Origin: Mycteria americana
Lineage: Eukaryota > Chordata > Aves > Ciconiiformes > Ciconiidae
Assembly: GCF_035582795.1 (NCBI RefSeq)
Contig: NC_134382.1
Span: 11,102,501 to 11,166,500 of the forward strand
DNA: 64,000 nt
Direction of reading: 5' to 3'
Of this stretch, positions 62,753-64,000 are shown in pieces (the first letter of the stretch is position 1; each line of letters opens with the position of its first letter). The notes below the pieces were generated by a model. The model was not told the DNA's origin and did no database searches. It was given only the letters and a program-made list of their open reading frames with translations. The position numbers and the translations under genes are program-made.

Positions 62753-63500
62753 CTTTCCGACCTCTCACCCCGCGCCGCCGCGCGGCCGGGCGTGGCAGCG
62801 GCGCGAGAGCGGGCGCGAGGCGCGGCGCCACTCGCTGCAGCGCCCCCTAGCGGCCGGCGGGCCGAACGTCTCCGCATGCGCCCTGGTACGCACACTCCCA
62901 CGCGGCCGAGCTGTCTGCGCATGCGCGGCCAGGCCCCGCCCCAGAGAGCCGTGAGGCGAGGCGAGGCGGGCGGCGGCGGGTGCGGGATGGCGCGGTGAGT
63001 GCTTGGATCGGCCCGGCCCGCTCTGCTCCGGTCCGCCGCGTCTGAGGGAGCCGCGCGGGATAGGCGGGTCTGGCCGCGCCGCCCGCCCCGGCGGGAGCGG
63101 CCCTGTTCCCCGCGGCGGCGGCCCGGCGCCCTGAGGCGTCTCTCCCGCCGCGGTCGCTGCGTGCCCGCGCGGTCGCCTCGGCCGGGAGGGAGCCGAGTGG
63201 CGGCTGTGACAGCAGGCAGCGGGCTGGGCCCCGGGGCCCGGGCCGGCGGAGCCGCGGGCGGTCAGGGTGTCTGTCCGCTCCGTTCCTAGGTAAGAGGGAG
63301 GCAGGGCAGCCGCAGGCGCCGCCCGCCGTGCCGCCCGCTTCCTAGGGCAGCGCTCCTCTGGTCTGGCGAGCGCTTTCGCAGCGGAGCACGGCGCTGCGCG
63401 GCTCCGCGCCGCCGAGCCACAGGGCAGCGGCGGGGGGGTTACGCTGCGCCTGCAGCGAGTCTCCAGACTGCCCCAAAGGGGCTGTCTCTTAAGCACGTTA
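62753..63500. promoter_or_regulatory. DNAJC11 CpG-island promoter
   Basis: A dense CpG island lies upstream of the DNAJC11 ATG. The start codon itself lies inside the YY1-type motif AAGATGGCGGC (minus strand, about 62745-62755). On the plus strand an ATG at 62987 is followed at once by a consensus donor (ATGGCGCG|GTGAGT), and a second GTAAGA donor lies near 63290, which hints at a divergent spliced transcript. Confidence 0.55.
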
Positions 63501-64000
63501 TTTATGGGACCGGTAGTCGCATAAATTCTTGCCTGGCATAACAAGAGGATCATTTCCACACCGTTTTGTGACCAAAGCGTCTTTATTTCCTGAGTGACTC
63601 CTGGCTCTTACGAGGTTGACTTGCACAGGTTACCTGAGAAACGTCGCAGCCTGTTACAACGCAATATCGTGAGGTCAACTCTTCCGACTTGCACAGAATA
63701 CAAAGGCAAGCAGAAGATTAGCTCAGCAATGTTAAAGCCGGTGGCACAGAACAGCTAGCAGGGAGCAAACCATGGCTAAACCTTGTACTCATTTGTCACC
63801 GGTATAAATCTGGAGCAGTTTTCTTCATGTCAGTAGAGCTGCTTTGGCTTTTCACCACAGAGCAGAGAATATGGCCCTAGAGTTTATGCTGTGTTGCCCT
63901 CCAAAGAGCAGGCAGTCTTGATGGTGGGTTAACCACGAGAGGGCACTCACCAAGTCTTACGCAGTAGCAAAATGGAAGGAAATGCCCCAAAAGTGTGGGG
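63501..64000. other. Right flank, no gene supported
   Basis: About 500 bp past the island with no recognised coding exon. TTTATT at 63582-63587 would be an AATAAA for a minus-strand transcript arriving from the right. No protein similarity was seen in the adjacent sequence, so this stays unassigned. Confidence 0.35.

Noticed and set aside
1-64000. CRISPR arrays, bacterial operons, tRNA or rRNA genes
   Set aside because: No direct-repeat/spacer pattern, no tRNA cloverleaf with A and B boxes and no rRNA motif was seen. The window is a vertebrate nuclear locus.

Overview
The window is vertebrate nuclear DNA, almost certainly from a bird. It holds spliced genes with GT-AG introns, GC-rich CpG-island promoters, short introns and few repeats, as expected of an avian microchromosome. 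The gene order NOL9 - TAS1R1 - ZBTB48 - KLHL21 - PHF13 - DNAJC11 is that of human 1p36.31, which I recall as homologous to chicken chromosome 21. A solo ERVL-type LTR resembling the TguLTR5 group known from neoavian birds sits in a DNAJC11 intron, which points to Neoaves rather than a galliform. The species cannot be named from the sequence.

Layout. 1-3370: mostly noncoding, with one plausible minus-strand first coding exon (553-685) that by synteny could belong to PLEKHG5. 3583-10567 (-): NOL9, 12 coding exons, 627 aa. 10672-15446 (+): TAS1R1, 6 exons, 831 aa, head-to-head with NOL9 with only 104 bp between start codons. 15599-20628 (+): ZBTB48, 10 exons, 599 aa, starting 152 bp after the TAS1R1 stop. 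24087-30605 (-): KLHL21, 4 exons, 603 aa, with a long 3' UTR facing the ZBTB48 3' end. 32402-34610 (+): PHF13, 4 exons, 306 aa, divergent from KLHL21. 35650-41010: no gene recognised; THAP3, expected here from the human order, is not seen. 41259-62752 (-): DNAJC11, 16 exons, 559 aa, the same length as I recall for the human protein. 62753-64000: CpG-island promoter with a possible divergent transcript.

All six gene models close in frame through every splice junction I placed, and none shows a disabling change. The genes do not form a pathway: NOL9 (rRNA processing), TAS1R1 (umami taste receptor), ZBTB48 (telomere-binding zinc-finger protein), KLHL21 (CUL3 ubiquitin-ligase adaptor), PHF13 (H3K4me3 reader) and DNAJC11 (mitochondrial co-chaperone). 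They share compact, back-to-back CpG promoters.

I found no new multi-gene system. The most unusual signals are regulatory. The PHF13 promoter has three ACTACnnnTCCC (ZNF143/THAP11-type) elements at an exact 32-bp period. A four-copy AAAATGGC (YY1-type) array fills NOL9 intron 2. The TAS1R1-ZBTB48 junction is very tight and has no visible poly(A) signal. A strong-context uORF lies ahead of ZBTB48.
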